In this document: positions 8,566-18,296 of the stretch, piece by piece | Layout of the letters: each line of letters opens with the position of its first letter | Numbering within the stretch: position 1 is the first letter of the stretch | Origin: Vreelandella subterranea | GTDB taxonomy: Bacteria; Pseudomonadota; Gammaproteobacteria; Pseudomonadales; Halomonadaceae | NCBI RefSeq assembly: GCF_900111305.1 | Contig: NZ_FOGS01000002.1 | Coordinates: 494,701 to 558,700 of the forward strand | Reading direction: 5' to 3' | DNA: 64,000 nucleotides | Notes under the pieces: generated by a model | Told to the model about the DNA's origin: nothing | The model's database searches: none | The model's input: only the letters and a program-made list of their open reading frames with translations | Made by a program: the position numbers and the translations under genes

Positions 8566-9510
8566 ATGGATTCCATCGACTTTACCGATAGCTCGTCCCG
8601 CACGCCGTCACTCGACAATGAGCTGCTGAGTGCTTTCGTTGCCGTGGTGGACAACAATGGCTTTACTGCTGCCGCCAACCAGCTGCATAAGACGCAGTCG
8701 ACAATCAGCCTGCGCATCCGCACCCTGGAAGAACGGCTCGGCACGCGTCTATTGCAGCGTACAAGCCGCCAACTGGCACTCACTCAAGATGGGGAAACGT
8801 TCCTGGTCTACGCCCGTCGCCTGTTGCAATTGCAACGTGAAGCGTTGAGCGTGCTTGGTCACGGCGACCACGACGGCATCATTCGTTTCGGTCTACCAGA
8901 AAATTATGCCGAAGCCTGGCTACCGGCACTATTGGGCCGCTTTGCCGAACGCCATCCTCGCATTCGGCCGCATATTCATTGCCGCATGTCGAGTGAGCTC
9001 ATCGAGTCATTGGAAGCGGGAGAACTGGATCTCGTGCTGACCATTCAACACAAGAGCCAACGGCATGGGGTATCAATGGGCCACGAGGAAGTGGTCTGGG
9101 CAGCGCATCGAGATTATCGTGTCGACCCCAATACGCCGCTCGCACTGGCACTCTTCCCCGACCACTGCCCTTATCGAGAACGCGCCCTGGAAGCCCTTGC
9201 TCGCCTGGGCAGGCAATGGTCGCTGGAATATACCACCCAAAGCCCCACCGGGTTGCGTGTTGCCGTCAACCAGGGCAAGGCCGTCACGGTCACTGATCGA
9301 CGCGCCATGCCTGAGAACTGGCGCATCCTTGATGAAGCGGACGGGTTCCCGGCGCTGCCACCTGCCGAGCTGACGGTTCGACAATCGCCGAGTTTTCAAC
9401 ATCCCGCGGGGGATACGCTCGTCGACTTACTGCGGGAACAACTTCTCTCTGATAGCAGCCTCCACGACGACGCCCAGCCCTTTGACGGTCTTCCGCAAAT
9501 GGACATTTAA
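8566..9510 (+). CDS. LysR-family transcriptional regulator
   Basis: A 314-residue LysR regulator. The winged helix-turn-helix lies at about residues 22-70 (AFVAVVDNNGFTAAANQLHKTQSTISLRI), followed by a ligand-binding domain beginning near residue 105 (GIIRFGLPENYAEAWLP). The open frame extends upstream to 8464, but that would overlap the oxygenase start, and the residues before MDSIDF do not look like LysR. GTG at 8563 or ATG at 8566 is the likelier start, with GAGG at 8547-8550. It probably controls the divergent oxygenase/DddP-like/binding-protein operon. It converges with the next LysR gene, with only 9 bases between the stops. Confidence 0.88.
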   Translation: MDSIDFTDSSSRTPSLDNELLSAFVAVVDNNGFTAAANQLHKTQSTISLRIRTLEERLGTRLLQRTSRQLALTQDGETFLVYARRLLQLQREALSVLGHGDHDGIIRFGLPENYAEAWLPALLGRFAERHPRIRPHIHCRMSSELIESLEAGELDLVLTIQHKSQRHGVSMGHEEVVWAAHRDYRVDPNTPLALALFPDHCPYRERALEALARLGRQWSLEYTTQSPTGLRVAVNQGKAVTVTDRRAMPENWRILDEADGFPALPPAELTVRQSPSFQHPAGDTLVDLLREQLLSDSSLHDDAQPFDGLPQMDI

Positions 9511-9519
9511 CCAAGACGG

Positions 9520-10425
9520 CTATAGACCGGTGGGGGGATCTTCGATCTCTTGCGCCAGCCATTGGCGGAAAAGCTTGAGGTTGGCCGACTCCACCTGGTG
9601 CGGCCGGGTTGCCAACCAGTAGGAACGATGCCCGGTAACCTCGACATCAAGCCAAGATACAAGCTCCCCTCTATCCAGCTCACGGGCAACCATGTGCCGG
9701 TCAGCGATCGTCACCCCGACGGCGTTGACGGCGGCATGAATCGCCAATTCCAACAGATCAAACGCGATACCCCCGCTGGTCTTCACGCCTTCGATACCGG
9801 CCGCTGACAACCAGTGATCCCAGGTATGAAAGCGATCCTCACCCCACAGGACATGGAGCAGCACCTGGTGATTGAGGTCGAGCGCATCACGACGCATAGA
9901 CCCCCTGAGCTTGGGTGCGCAGACGGCAATATGACTTTCTTGCATCAAGTGAACTATCTCGGCATCCGACCACTCACCGGTTCCAAAACGAATCGCTGCG
10001 TCCAGGTTTTCGTCGCCCACAAGGTCGTCATCGGCGCGCGTTGTCAGGGACAGTTCCAGATCCGGATGTAATGATTTCAAACGCCCCAGCCGCGGGATCA
10101 ACCATCGGTTGGCAAAGGTCGGTGGCGCATTCAGGCGCAGGTGGGGAACAGCATCAGGCTCTTGCAAGCCTCTTACGGTCCAGGCAATGCGATCAAAGGA
10201 CTGACGCAACACTGGTTGCAACCGGCGCCCCGCGTCGGTCAGTCGAAGGTGACCCGAACCACGTTGGAAAAGCGACACTCCCAGTTGCTCCTCCAGCAAC
10301 TTGACTTGACGGCTGACCGCGCTCTGAGTCACGCAGAGCCGCTGTGCCGCCAGGGTAAAACTCGCACACTCGGCGGCGGCCTCGAAGGCCTTGAGAGAGT
10401 TGAGTGGGGGTAACGTGCGTGACAT
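9520..10425 (-). CDS. LysR-family transcriptional regulator (GcvA-like)
   Basis: A 301-residue LysR protein of the GcvA/AmpR-like group, shown by the N-terminus RTLPPLNSLKAFEAAAECAS and the helix-turn-helix LCVTQSAVSRQVKLLEEQLG. The effector domain begins near residue 94. The open frame reaches back to 10626, which would overlap the divergent gene. The ATG at 10425 has GAGG about 10 bases upstream and gives a normal family length, so it is preferred. It diverges from the aldehyde dehydrogenase operon and is its likely regulator. Confidence 0.88.
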   Translation of the reverse strand: MSRTLPPLNSLKAFEAAAECASFTLAAQRLCVTQSAVSRQVKLLEEQLGVSLFQRGSGHLRLTDAGRRLQPVLRQSFDRIAWTVRGLQEPDAVPHLRLNAPPTFANRWLIPRLGRLKSLHPDLELSLTTRADDDLVGDENLDAAIRFGTGEWSDAEIVHLMQESHIAVCAPKLRGSMRRDALDLNHQVLLHVLWGEDRFHTWDHWLSAAGIEGVKTSGGIAFDLLELAIHAAVNAVGVTIADRHMVARELDRGELVSWLDVEVTGHRSYWLATRPHQVESANLKLFRQWLAQEIEDPPTGL

Positions 10426-10608
10426 GCGCCGAAGCCTCATTGGGTGATTTTTTCGCAGTAACTTACCCGATAATGTCAGTAAACACCTGCCCAATACCAG
10501 CCTTGCATGAGTTATAGGAATACCCGGGGTTCGCTTTCGTCGTTTGTGGGGCCACAGCTGAGCGCCTAGCATCACGACGACATGCCAACTCACCGCCGAG
10601 GTTATTAA
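10426..10608. promoter_or_regulatory. Divergent promoter region, LysR / aldehyde dehydrogenase
   Basis: A 183-base divergent region between a LysR gene and the operon it probably controls. The aldehyde dehydrogenase start at 10609 is preceded by CGAGG. I could not assign a LysR box with confidence. Confidence 0.4.
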
Positions 10609-12102
10609 ATGACGGACCGTTCCCACGCCGACTGGCAGAAACGTGCAAGCACGCTCCCGCTACCGCAACTGGCCTATATCGACGGCCAATTCGTCCACGC
10701 TCTCAGCGGCGCCACCTTTTCTGCAGAGAACCCGGCCACCGGTCAGGTACTTACGGATGTAGCAGCTTGCGACAACGCCGACGTCGACCTCGCCGTCGCC
10801 ACTGCACGCCGCAGCTTCGAGAGTGGTGAATGGCGAGACCTGCCGCCCACCGAGCGCAAATCGCGCATGCTCGCCTGGGCGGATGCCATTGAGGCACAGC
10901 TTGACGACATTGCGTTGCTCGAGACCCTGGAAACCGGCAAGCCGATCGGCCAGACCACAACCGTGGATGTGCCCGGCCTGGTCGGAGGGCTGCGCTGGTA
11001 TGCCGAGTCACTCGACAAGCTTTACGGTGAGACGGCACCTAACGGCTCAACGAGCGTCTGCCTGATAGACCGTGAGCCAATGGGCGTGGTGGCCGCCGTG
11101 GTGCCATGGAACTACCCCTTGATTATCGCCAGTTGGAAGATCGGCCCGGCACTCGGCGCTGGCAACTCGGTGATCCTTAAGCCCGCCGAGCAGTCTAGCC
11201 TGGCAACGCTCAAGGTGGCCGAGCTCGCCCAGGGTGCTGGCATTCCCGCGGGCGCCTTCCAGGTGGTCACAGGGCTTGGCCACATCGCTGGCAAGGCATT
11301 GGGCCTGCATGACGGCGTCGATGCTGTCGGTTTCACCGGCTCCACTGAGGTCGGGAAGGCTTTCCTTGAGTATTCCGCGCACTCCAACATGAAGCGCATC
11401 GGTCTGGAGTGCGGCGGCAAGAGCCCACACATCGTCACGCGCGATGTGGAAGATTTGGACACCATCGCCATGTCGGTCGCCTATGGCGTCTGGTACAACC
11501 AGGGCGAGACCTGCCACGCGGGTACCCGCCTGATCGTCGATCGAACGGTCAAGGAACCCCTTCTTGCCAAACTCCGCGGTTGGGCCGAGGCACTACAGCC
11601 CGGTGACCCGCTCGACCCATCGGTACAGATGGGGGCGATGATTGAACAGGCGCATATGGAAAAGGTGCAGGGGTATCTCGAGCAGGGCCAGCGCGAAGGG
11701 GCGCAACTGCTGTTTGGCGGCGAGCAGGTACGCAGCGAGAGCGGCGGGTACTACCTGACCCCGGCAGTACTCGACGATGTCACCAACGATATGCAGGTGG
11801 CCCGCGAAGAGATTTTCGGCCCTGTTCTGGTGGTGATTACCGTGGACGACCTGGATGAGGCGCTGGCCATCGCCAATGACACCGACTATGGCCTCGGAGC
11901 GGCGATCTGGACCGACCGGCTACGCGACGGCCACCGCGCCGCCCGCGCCCTGCGTGCAGGCACCGTTTGGGTCAACTGTTACGACCACACATCGATCAAT
12001 GCGCCCTTTGGTGGCTACAAGCAATCCGGCCAGGGCCGCGACAAATCGCTCCATGCCTTTGATAAATACACAGAACTCAAGACCACCTGGATCGAGATTT
12101 GA
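10609..12102 (+). CDS. NAD(P)-dependent aldehyde dehydrogenase
   Basis: A 497-residue enzyme of the aldehyde dehydrogenase superfamily, oxidising an aldehyde to its carboxylate. Visible features are the NAD-binding VVPWNYPLIIASWKIGPAL (about 164-182), GFTGSTEVG (about 239-247), general base Glu267 (GLECGGKSPHIV), nucleophile Cys302 (NQGETCHAG) and the C-terminal EIFGPVLVV. The sequence is closest in style to betaine-aldehyde and gamma-glutamyl-aminobutyraldehyde dehydrogenases. It is followed directly by an iron alcohol dehydrogenase and an enolase-superfamily enzyme, suggesting stepwise oxidation of an alcohol or sugar acid. The specific aldehyde is unknown. Confidence 0.9.
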   Translation: MTDRSHADWQKRASTLPLPQLAYIDGQFVHALSGATFSAENPATGQVLTDVAACDNADVDLAVATARRSFESGEWRDLPPTERKSRMLAWADAIEAQLDDIALLETLETGKPIGQTTTVDVPGLVGGLRWYAESLDKLYGETAPNGSTSVCLIDREPMGVVAAVVPWNYPLIIASWKIGPALGAGNSVILKPAEQSSLATLKVAELAQGAGIPAGAFQVVTGLGHIAGKALGLHDGVDAVGFTGSTEVGKAFLEYSAHSNMKRIGLECGGKSPHIVTRDVEDLDTIAMSVAYGVWYNQGETCHAGTRLIVDRTVKEPLLAKLRGWAEALQPGDPLDPSVQMGAMIEQAHMEKVQGYLEQGQREGAQLLFGGEQVRSESGGYYLTPAVLDDVTNDMQVAREEIFGPVLVVITVDDLDEALAIANDTDYGLGAAIWTDRLRDGHRAARALRAGTVWVNCYDHTSINAPFGGYKQSGQGRDKSLHAFDKYTELKTTWIEI

Positions 12103-12107
12103 GCCCT

Positions 12108-13307
12108 ATGCCCCTGAACCATTTTCACACCGGACGTCAGACACCGATCATCGCAGGACCTGGCAGTCTTGAGCAGCTACCCGAGCTTCGCCGCCGCCTG
12201 GGCGCCAGCCGTTACATGATCATTAGTGACCAGGGCCTTGCCGCGACCGGCCTGGTCGATGCCCTGGTCGACGACCTGACGGCTGATGCCGAGGTAGATA
12301 CCTTCCTGGCACCGACGGGCGAACCCAGCGTCGCTACCGCCGATGAGGCAGCCGCGGCGGTTCGCGCCCTGCCCGGCCGCCCTCTGGTGATAGGGCTGGG
12401 CGGCGGCACCGCGTTAGACATCGCCAAGCTGGTCGCCGCACTCGCAGAAAGCCAGGGTGACATGGAAAATTACCTGCTGGCCAGGACCCCCTGGGCAGGG
12501 CGCGTACCCGCCGTAATGGTGCCAACGACCTCGGGTACCGGCTCCGAGGTCACACGCACGTCGATCCTCACCGACGTTGAGGGACGCAAGCTTTGGGCCT
12601 GGGGCGACGAACTGCTACCCGACGCGGTCCTGCTTGACCCGGTGCTAACCCGTGGTCTGCCCGCCCCGCTCACCGCCACCACCGGCCTGGATGCCTTCGT
12701 CCACGCGCTGGAGGCCACTACCGGCCAAGGGCGACACACTTTCATTGAGGCCCCAGCGCTGCAGGCCATCCGCCAGGTAGGCCAGGCGCTGCCCACGGCG
12801 GTGACCACCCCGAATGACCTGGTGGCCCGCCAACGCATGCAGGAGGCCGCTTGCCTGGCGGGCCAGGCCATTGATAATGGCGGTACCGGCATCGCCCACA
12901 ACATCGGCCATGCCCTGGGTAGCTGTTTTCATTTACCCCACGGTGTTGCCGTAACGCTGGCCCTGGAAGCGTCACTGGCGTGGTCGGTGGCAGACAATGA
13001 GGCATGTTTTGCGCCAGCGGCCCATGCCCTGAAAGCCGGGAGCAAGGCACAAGAGCTACCCAGGCTATTCCGCGAACTTGCTGATCAGACCCGCTTCAAC
13101 CAGGCCCTTGCCCCCTTCGCCACGCTGACACTAGACACTGAGACGCTCGCCTTGACCATGCAAAAAGAGGAAAACGCGCCCATGGCCCGCAACGCGGCCC
13201 GCCGCCCAACGGGCGAGGACTGGCAATGGCTCGCTGACGCCACTGTGACTGTGTTCGATCGCCGTGTTGCCGAGCTTGCCACCCAGAACCGGGAGATCAG
13301 CGCATGA
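12108..13307 (+). CDS. Iron-containing alcohol dehydrogenase
   Basis: A 399-residue group III (iron-type) alcohol dehydrogenase. It has the coenzyme-binding [13 protein letters not shown] (about 96-108), [12 protein letters not shown] (about 138-149), and metal-ligand motifs [11 protein letters not shown] and AHNIGHALG...HLPHG. These enzymes interconvert alcohols and aldehydes or ketones with NAD(P). A TTG at 12099 is also in frame, but the ATG at 12108, five bases after the previous stop, is more natural. Its stop overlaps the next start by 4 bases. With the neighbouring aldehyde dehydrogenase it could carry an alcohol to the acid. Confidence 0.9.
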   Translation: MPLNHFHTGRQTPIIAGPGSLEQLPELRRRLGASRYMIISDQGLAATGLVDALVDDLTADAEVDTFLAPTGEPSVATADEAAAAVRALPGRPLVIGLGGGTALDIAKLVAALAESQGDMENYLLARTPWAGRVPAVMVPTTSGTGSEVTRTSILTDVEGRKLWAWGDELLPDAVLLDPVLTRGLPAPLTATTGLDAFVHALEATTGQGRHTFIEAPALQAIRQVGQALPTAVTTPNDLVARQRMQEAACLAGQAIDNGGTGIAHNIGHALGSCFHLPHGVAVTLALEASLAWSVADNEACFAPAAHALKAGSKAQELPRLFRELADQTRFNQALAPFATLTLDTETLALTMQKEENAPMARNAARRPTGEDWQWLADATVTVFDRRVAELATQNREISA

Positions 13308-14446
13308 ACGTGATCGAGCGCATCGAGATCAGCCAGCACCAGTGCGAGCTCGACCCACCCTTCCCGGCAGCCTGGGATAGCCAACCCAGGCACAAGTTTC
13401 CGGCTGCCATCGTTCGCGTGATCGACAGCGAAGGCCGTGAAGGCATCGGCTCGGGCGATGCCATGTATGGCTTCGACGACTTCCGGTCGCTATTCATTGG
13501 GCAAGACCCGTTAGCCATCGAACGCCACAGTACCGTGATAGACAACATCGGCTTTCATGCCGGGCGTTGCTGGCCACTGGAAGTCGCTCTATGGGACTTG
13601 ATCGGCAAGATCAAGGCACAACCGTTATGGCAATTGTTGGGCGGCACCTCGTCGCGCCTGAAGGCGTACGCCTCCAGCGGTACTCATCGCCCTACGGAGC
13701 AGGTCGTTGCCCTCGCCGAGCAGATTCGCGACGCGGGCATCCCCGCCATGAAACTACGCTTTGGCCGTCACCGTCTCGACGATGATCTAGCGGTGCTCGC
13801 GGCGGTACGTAATGCCGTGGGAAAAGAGCTGGACCTGATGGTCGACTGCAACCAGGGTTGGCGGATGCCCTGGGATACCCAAGCCCCCTGGGACCTGGCC
13901 AAGGCAAGCGAGGTGGCTGAGGAGTTAATTCACCATCATGTGCTTTGGATGGAGGAGCCGCTCTATCGCGGCGATTATCCTGGGATGCGCGCCCTCAACG
14001 ACCTGACCGGCGAACGGCTTAAAATCGCCGGTGGCGAGATGACCCGCGAACCCTACGAATTCCGCGAAATGCTGCGCCAGCAGTGTCTTGACGTCTACCA
14101 ACCGGACGCCGTCTGCTCAATCGGGCTTCTCGGCTTATCCAGACTGGCGAAAGAGGTCACCACAGCAGGCAAGTGGTTCACCCCGCACACCTGGGGGAAC
14201 GGCATCGGCCTTGCCGCCAATCTGCATCTCACCGCCGGAGCGGTTGGCCCGGCTGGCTGCCCTTATCTGGAGTACCCCTTCGACCCACCGGAATGGACAC
14301 CCAAGGTTCGCGACTTTCCGCTGACCACCGCTATCAAGCCCGATGCCCAAGGCTGGCTGACACTCTCTGACGAACCTGGCCTCGGCATCACACTTGATGA
14401 AGCACGCCTCGCGGCCACTCGTGCGGACCAGGCAACTTGGCAATAG
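13304..14446 (+). CDS. Mandelate racemase/muconate lactonizing-type enolase-superfamily enzyme, probable acid-sugar dehydratase
   Basis: A 380-residue enolase-superfamily protein. Metal ligands are Asp181 (VDCNQGW), Glu217 (WMEEPL) and Glu245 (GGEM). A mandelate-racemase-type His-Asp dyad is present as Asp268 and His295, with the same spacings to the third ligand as in mandelate racemase. The KxK motif is KxR here (Lys150, Arg152). The His-Asp dyad favours abstraction of an R-configured alpha proton, as in acid-sugar dehydratases. It is last in the operon with aldehyde and alcohol dehydrogenases, so an aldonate or similar hydroxy acid is a reasonable substrate guess, but unproven. Confidence 0.85.
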   Translation: MNVIERIEISQHQCELDPPFPAAWDSQPRHKFPAAIVRVIDSEGREGIGSGDAMYGFDDFRSLFIGQDPLAIERHSTVIDNIGFHAGRCWPLEVALWDLIGKIKAQPLWQLLGGTSSRLKAYASSGTHRPTEQVVALAEQIRDAGIPAMKLRFGRHRLDDDLAVLAAVRNAVGKELDLMVDCNQGWRMPWDTQAPWDLAKASEVAEELIHHHVLWMEEPLYRGDYPGMRALNDLTGERLKIAGGEMTREPYEFREMLRQQCLDVYQPDAVCSIGLLGLSRLAKEVTTAGKWFTPHTWGNGIGLAANLHLTAGAVGPAGCPYLEYPFDPPEWTPKVRDFPLTTAIKPDAQGWLTLSDEPGLGITLDEARLAATRADQATWQ

Positions 14447-14479
14447 CGGCTGTCAATAAAGGCTTTTTGCGGCAATACG

Positions 14480-14535
14480 CGCCAAGCTCTGTTTCTGGTA
14501 TTGCGGAGGTTTCAATGGCCACGGCGAGCTTGGCG
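14480..14535. repeat. Inverted repeat CGCCAAGCTC / GAGCTTGGCG
   Basis: A perfect 10-bp inverted repeat (14480-14489 and 14526-14535) encloses 36 bases, 33 bases after the preceding stop codon. It could form a long-loop hairpin that ends the operon, or be a protein site. No T-run follows. Confidence 0.45.
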
Positions 14536-14582
14536 TCAGACGAGTACTCGTTAGACAATAGTCGAAATTACTAGGTGGCCAT

Positions 14583-14694
14583 TTGACAGGATGTCATTCG
14601 TTAATTATTAGTTATGCAAACGTTTTAAATTTTGCGGGAAGAAATACTTCTTTCATGTAGAAAAATAATATCTGTATCTATGCAAACGTTTGCA
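14583..14694 (+). promoter_or_regulatory. Promoter and two LacI-type operators upstream of the sugar ABC operon
   Basis: TTGACA at 14583-14588 and TATTAG at 14606-14611 are spaced 17 bases and make a fair sigma-70 promoter. Directly downstream is a half-degenerate operator TGCAAACGTTTTAA (14615-14628), and 53 bases further the perfect palindrome TGCAAACGTTTGCA (14681-14694). This is a LacI/GalR-type operator, and the LacI regulator at 21044 is the obvious ligand. The second site lies just before the ATPase start at 14723, so two bound sites could form a loop or roadblock. Confidence 0.75.
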
Positions 14695-14722
14695 AAGATG
14701 GCGGTGCTGTTTGGAGACGCAC

Positions 14723-16249
14723 ATGACCGAAAGAATAAATATAAGTAATCTGTCCAAGCGTTATGGAGCCACTGTCGCCCTGAGCGGAGTCGATATGGGC
14801 ATTTGGCCTGGCGAGGTGCATGCCGTCCTTGGTGAAAATGGTGCGGGCAAGTCCACTCTGGTTAAGATTTTATCGGGGGTCGTTAGCTCAAATGCCGGGA
14901 GCATATCGCTTGATGAAGAAATCATCCGGCCAAGCTCGATCATAGAGGCGAGACGCTGGGGAATTGCAACTGCATTCCAAGAGCTTAGCTTAATCCCCAA
15001 CATGACTGTTGCTGAAAATCTTCTTTTGCCCCGGGCATCTTCGGGTCGCTTTTGGCCAGAATCCAAGGCTAGTATTTTCGAACGCGCCAATGAGGTGTTA
15101 ATCGAATGGGAAATCGATGACATTTCCTCCCAGTCGATTGTTGCTGACCTGACCCTAGCCCAGCGACAGCGTATTGAACTCGTTCGTGCGCTCAGCCATG
15201 CGCATTGCCTATTAATTCTCGATGAGCCTACCGCCGCACTGCCTGATACCAGCTGGCTATTTCGTCAAATACGTCACGTCACGTCGCAAGGCGTGAGTGT
15301 TCTGTACATTTCCCACCGTCTCAATGAAGTAAGAGAAATATGTCAAAGGGCGACTATCCTGCGCAATGGCGCGACGATGGGAACAGTTGATCTGGAAGGT
15401 GTCGATGACGAAGACATTTTTTCAATGATGGTAGGACATGAATCGAGCCACAAGAACAAAGCGTCCCAGGAGAACGCTACCAACAAAGAGGTATTGCTCG
15501 AAACAGATCAACTAGCATCGAAAATGCTGAAAGGGATCAACCTTAAACTTCATGCTGGAGAGATACTCGGTGTTGCCGGGTTGGAAGGTCAGGGCCAGCA
15601 GGAACTCTTTCGTATATTTGGCGGATTGCATAAACCGAAATCAGGAGAAATAAAGGTCGGTAATAAGGTCACCTCGCTAAACTCACCTCGACAAGCCCTC
15701 CGGGTTAACCCTGGAATCGCTTTCGTGCCCGAAGAGCGGAAGACTGAAGGTATATTTCCCAGCTTAAGTGCAGCAGCGAATATTTCCATACCCAATTTTG
15801 CTACAACAGGTTGGGCGAAAATCGTCAATGGCCGTCTCGAACGTCATCTGGCCGCAGAGGCTGCAAGCCAGGTAGGCCTTTCAACACGCTATCTCGATTT
15901 CGAAGTTGGCAACCTCTCTGGGGGCAATCAACAGAAGGTATTATTGGCTCGTGCCCTTATGACAGGCGCTAAGATTCTGGTGCTATTTGATCCAACCAGA
16001 GGGGTGGATGTCGGCACCAAGCAATCCATCTACGCAATGATGCGCCATTTCGTGGATCAAGGGGGCGCTATTATTTTCTATTCTTCCGAGCTCTCCGAAC
16101 TGGTGCAGCTCAGTTCGCGTTGCCTGGTTGTTTATGACGGCCTCATAACAGATGACGTTGCAGCAAATGAAATTTCCGAGGAACGGTTACTGGCTTCTGC
16201 ACACGGCCCAGTAAATGCCAGGAAGGAAAGCATTCAGGAGGCCGTGTGA
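14723..16249 (+). CDS. Sugar ABC transporter ATP-binding protein (RbsA/MglA type)
   Basis: A 508-residue double-ATPase of the CUT2 (ribose/galactose) importer family. The first domain has Walker A GENGAGKST, Walker B LLILDEPTAAL and a degenerate signature (LTLAQRQRIEL). The second has an imperfect Walker A (GLEGQGQQEL) and a good signature LSGGNQQKVLLARAL. This asymmetry is normal for the family. The frame opens at 14690, but the ATG at 14723 has GGAGA upstream and starts directly before MTERINISNLSKRYG. It is followed by two permeases and the binding protein. Confidence 0.93.
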   Translation: MTERINISNLSKRYGATVALSGVDMGIWPGEVHAVLGENGAGKSTLVKILSGVVSSNAGSISLDEEIIRPSSIIEARRWGIATAFQELSLIPNMTVAENLLLPRASSGRFWPESKASIFERANEVLIEWEIDDISSQSIVADLTLAQRQRIELVRALSHAHCLLILDEPTAALPDTSWLFRQIRHVTSQGVSVLYISHRLNEVREICQRATILRNGATMGTVDLEGVDDEDIFSMMVGHESSHKNKASQENATNKEVLLETDQLASKMLKGINLKLHAGEILGVAGLEGQGQQELFRIFGGLHKPKSGEIKVGNKVTSLNSPRQALRVNPGIAFVPEERKTEGIFPSLSAAANISIPNFATTGWAKIVNGRLERHLAAEAASQVGLSTRYLDFEVGNLSGGNQQKVLLARALMTGAKILVLFDPTRGVDVGTKQSIYAMMRHFVDQGGAIIFYSSELSELVQLSSRCLVVYDGLITDDVAANEISEERLLASAHGPVNARKESIQEAV

Positions 16250-16288
16250 ACCTTCAAACAATGCCAAAAAAAACACAGGGGCTACAGC

Positions 16289-17239
16289 ATGACCATTAAG
16301 AAAATGGCCGATAGCGGCCTAATGATCATGGTGATTTATTTAATTATTTTTGCCATATACGCTGCCGTACAGCCTTCTGCACTCTCGGCTTATTCAATTC
16401 AAGGGTTGTTCAACAACTCCTTACCATTGATGTTAGCGGCTGCAGGCGCCACCTTTGTCATATTACAGGGAGGCTTCGACCTTTCTGTTGCCGGTACTAT
16501 TTCGCTAGTGAATTCTATTGTAGCGGTATTGCAGTTCGATGGTGCTATCGGCGCTGTCGGCATTTTAGGGATCGCGCTGACTGTTGGCATATTAGTGGGT
16601 GCCATCAACGGATTTGTCGTGGCTTATTTGAAGATCCAGGCTATTGCGGCAACTCTAGCGACCATGATCATTTGCCAAGGTATAGCGCTGCTAATTCTTA
16701 GAGCACCAGGTGGCTATGTATCAGACTTCATGGCCTATGAACTTACTGGCAGTGTCTTGGAAGTTCCCGTCTCCATCATCGTCGCCTTTCTGGTGGCAAT
16801 GCTGTGGTTTGTGTTCCGCAGGACTAATGCAGGTCGTAACCTGCTGGCTATTGGTCAAGATGCCAAAGCGTCTGAGCTTTCGGGTATTGATGTAGCGAGA
16901 ACGAAGTTCTTCTCTTTCATATGGGCCGGCGCTTTTTATGCATTAGCGGCTTACTTCCTGGCGGCCCAGACATCAACGGGCAGCCCTTCGGCTGGAGAGC
17001 CCTTCCTATTGCTTACTTTTGCAGCCGTCGCTTTAGGGGGAACAGCCTTTGGCGGTGGTCGAGGTGGTGTTACAGCCTCACTCTTGGGCGCTGCGACCCT
17101 CGTGCTGATGCAGAAGTTTCTTTTCTCTATTGGCGTGTCCTCTTTTTACACCGGAATGGTTCAAGGCCTGATCATGATCTTGGCAGTTCTATTCTCAGGC
17201 GCTGTCCAGTTCGTCGTCGACAAGAGGAATATCACATGA
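16289..17239 (+). CDS. Sugar ABC transporter permease (RbsC-like), first
   Basis: A 316-residue membrane protein with about nine hydrophobic segments and the CUT2-permease signature GGTAFGGGRGGVTASLLGA near residue 250. The segment QGGFDLSVAGTISL (about 61-74) is the usual conserved region near the third helix. It would pair with the second permease, since both are encoded and slightly different, to form the channel. Its stop overlaps the next start by 4 bases (17236-17239). Confidence 0.9.
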   Translation: MTIKKMADSGLMIMVIYLIIFAIYAAVQPSALSAYSIQGLFNNSLPLMLAAAGATFVILQGGFDLSVAGTISLVNSIVAVLQFDGAIGAVGILGIALTVGILVGAINGFVVAYLKIQAIAATLATMIICQGIALLILRAPGGYVSDFMAYELTGSVLEVPVSIIVAFLVAMLWFVFRRTNAGRNLLAIGQDAKASELSGIDVARTKFFSFIWAGAFYALAAYFLAAQTSTGSPSAGEPFLLLTFAAVALGGTAFGGGRGGVTASLLGAATLVLMQKFLFSIGVSSFYTGMVQGLIMILAVLFSGAVQFVVDKRNIT

Positions 17240-18249
17240 ATCCTTTCTATAGCGTAACCGACAAACAGGACACGCGTCAGGCTCAACGGCTCAATAGCAC
17301 AACCATTGCGGTACTGACTATATACGGCTTGGTTGTACTCATGATCTTTGGTTCGCGTCTCGTTAGCCCATCGCTTGGTGGTATATCCCAGCTGATGAAC
17401 GTCCTGTACCTCAGCAGCTTTCTGGTCATATGTGCCTTTGGCCAGGGGCTGGTGATATTGGTTCGTGGTTTGGACCTTTCTGTCGCATCGATGATTACTC
17501 TAGGTGGAGTACTGTCAACCACATTTATGCAGGGAACTAATGAGGGTCTCTACTTTATAATCCCTGGAATTCTGCTCATTAGTGCCTTGGTGGGTGTGAT
17601 TAGCGGGCTTGGGGTAACGCACCTATCCATTCCTCCTTTTATCATGACCATGGCGATGGGATTGATTGTATATAGCGTGTGCCTGGGTTTCACCGAAGGT
17701 ACTCCACGAGGATTTCCGGCGCCCATGCTAAATGCTTTCATGCAAAATAAAGTACTCGGTGTGGCATTACCGATACTACTCATGCTGGTATTTATTCTTA
17801 TTTTCACCATCCTACAGTCCTATTCTGCGTTTGGCCGAAAATTGAATGCCGTGGGTAATAATCCTGATGCTGCTAATATCGCAGGCATTGCAGTAAAAAG
17901 AATGACCATCTCTGCGTATGCCATCTCAGCGGCCTGCAGTGCACTCGCCGGAGTGCTTCTGGCTGCATATGCCAACGGAGCAACCCTAAGAATGGGTGAT
18001 GATTATTTACTACCATCTATTGCTGCCGTTGTTGTGGGTGGATCTTCCATACTCGGTGGCCGCGGCAGTTTTCTCGGGACAGTCGGTGGAGCATTATTGC
18101 TTACCACATTGAGCTCAATGCTTAGTGCATTGGGAGTTGGTCAAGGATGGAAAACAATTCTCGAAGGCATCGTCATTTTAGTCGCGTTAATAATGTTGCG
18201 TGAGCAAATATTTACTGGACTTCAGTCGATGCTTAAAAAACCCAATTAA
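17236..18249 (+). CDS. Sugar ABC transporter permease (RbsC-like), second
   Basis: A 337-residue CUT2-type permease. Conserved regions are VRGLDLSVASMITLGG (near residue 76), GNNPDAANIAGIAVKRM (about 209-225) and VVVGGSSILGGRGSFLGT (about 260-277). The frame is open far upstream, but only the ATG at 17236, overlapping the previous stop as ATGA, gives a normal permease length. It encodes the partner of the preceding permease. A 114-base gap with its own operator and promoter separates it from the binding-protein gene, which may therefore be made in larger amounts. Confidence 0.9.
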   Translation: MNPFYSVTDKQDTRQAQRLNSTTIAVLTIYGLVVLMIFGSRLVSPSLGGISQLMNVLYLSSFLVICAFGQGLVILVRGLDLSVASMITLGGVLSTTFMQGTNEGLYFIIPGILLISALVGVISGLGVTHLSIPPFIMTMAMGLIVYSVCLGFTEGTPRGFPAPMLNAFMQNKVLGVALPILLMLVFILIFTILQSYSAFGRKLNAVGNNPDAANIAGIAVKRMTISAYAISAACSALAGVLLAAYANGATLRMGDDYLLPSIAAVVVGGSSILGGRGSFLGTVGGALLLTTLSSMLSALGVGQGWKTILEGIVILVALIMLREQIFTGLQSMLKKPN

Positions 18250-18296
18250 TGCCATGAGGCAGGAGGTTTTATAGACTTAAAAAATATCATAAAAAA

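Noticed and set aside
16921..17235. Long N-terminal extension of the second sugar permease
   Set aside because: This part lies in another frame of the first permease gene and reads as a shadow. ATG at 17236 gives the normal size and an ATGA overlap.
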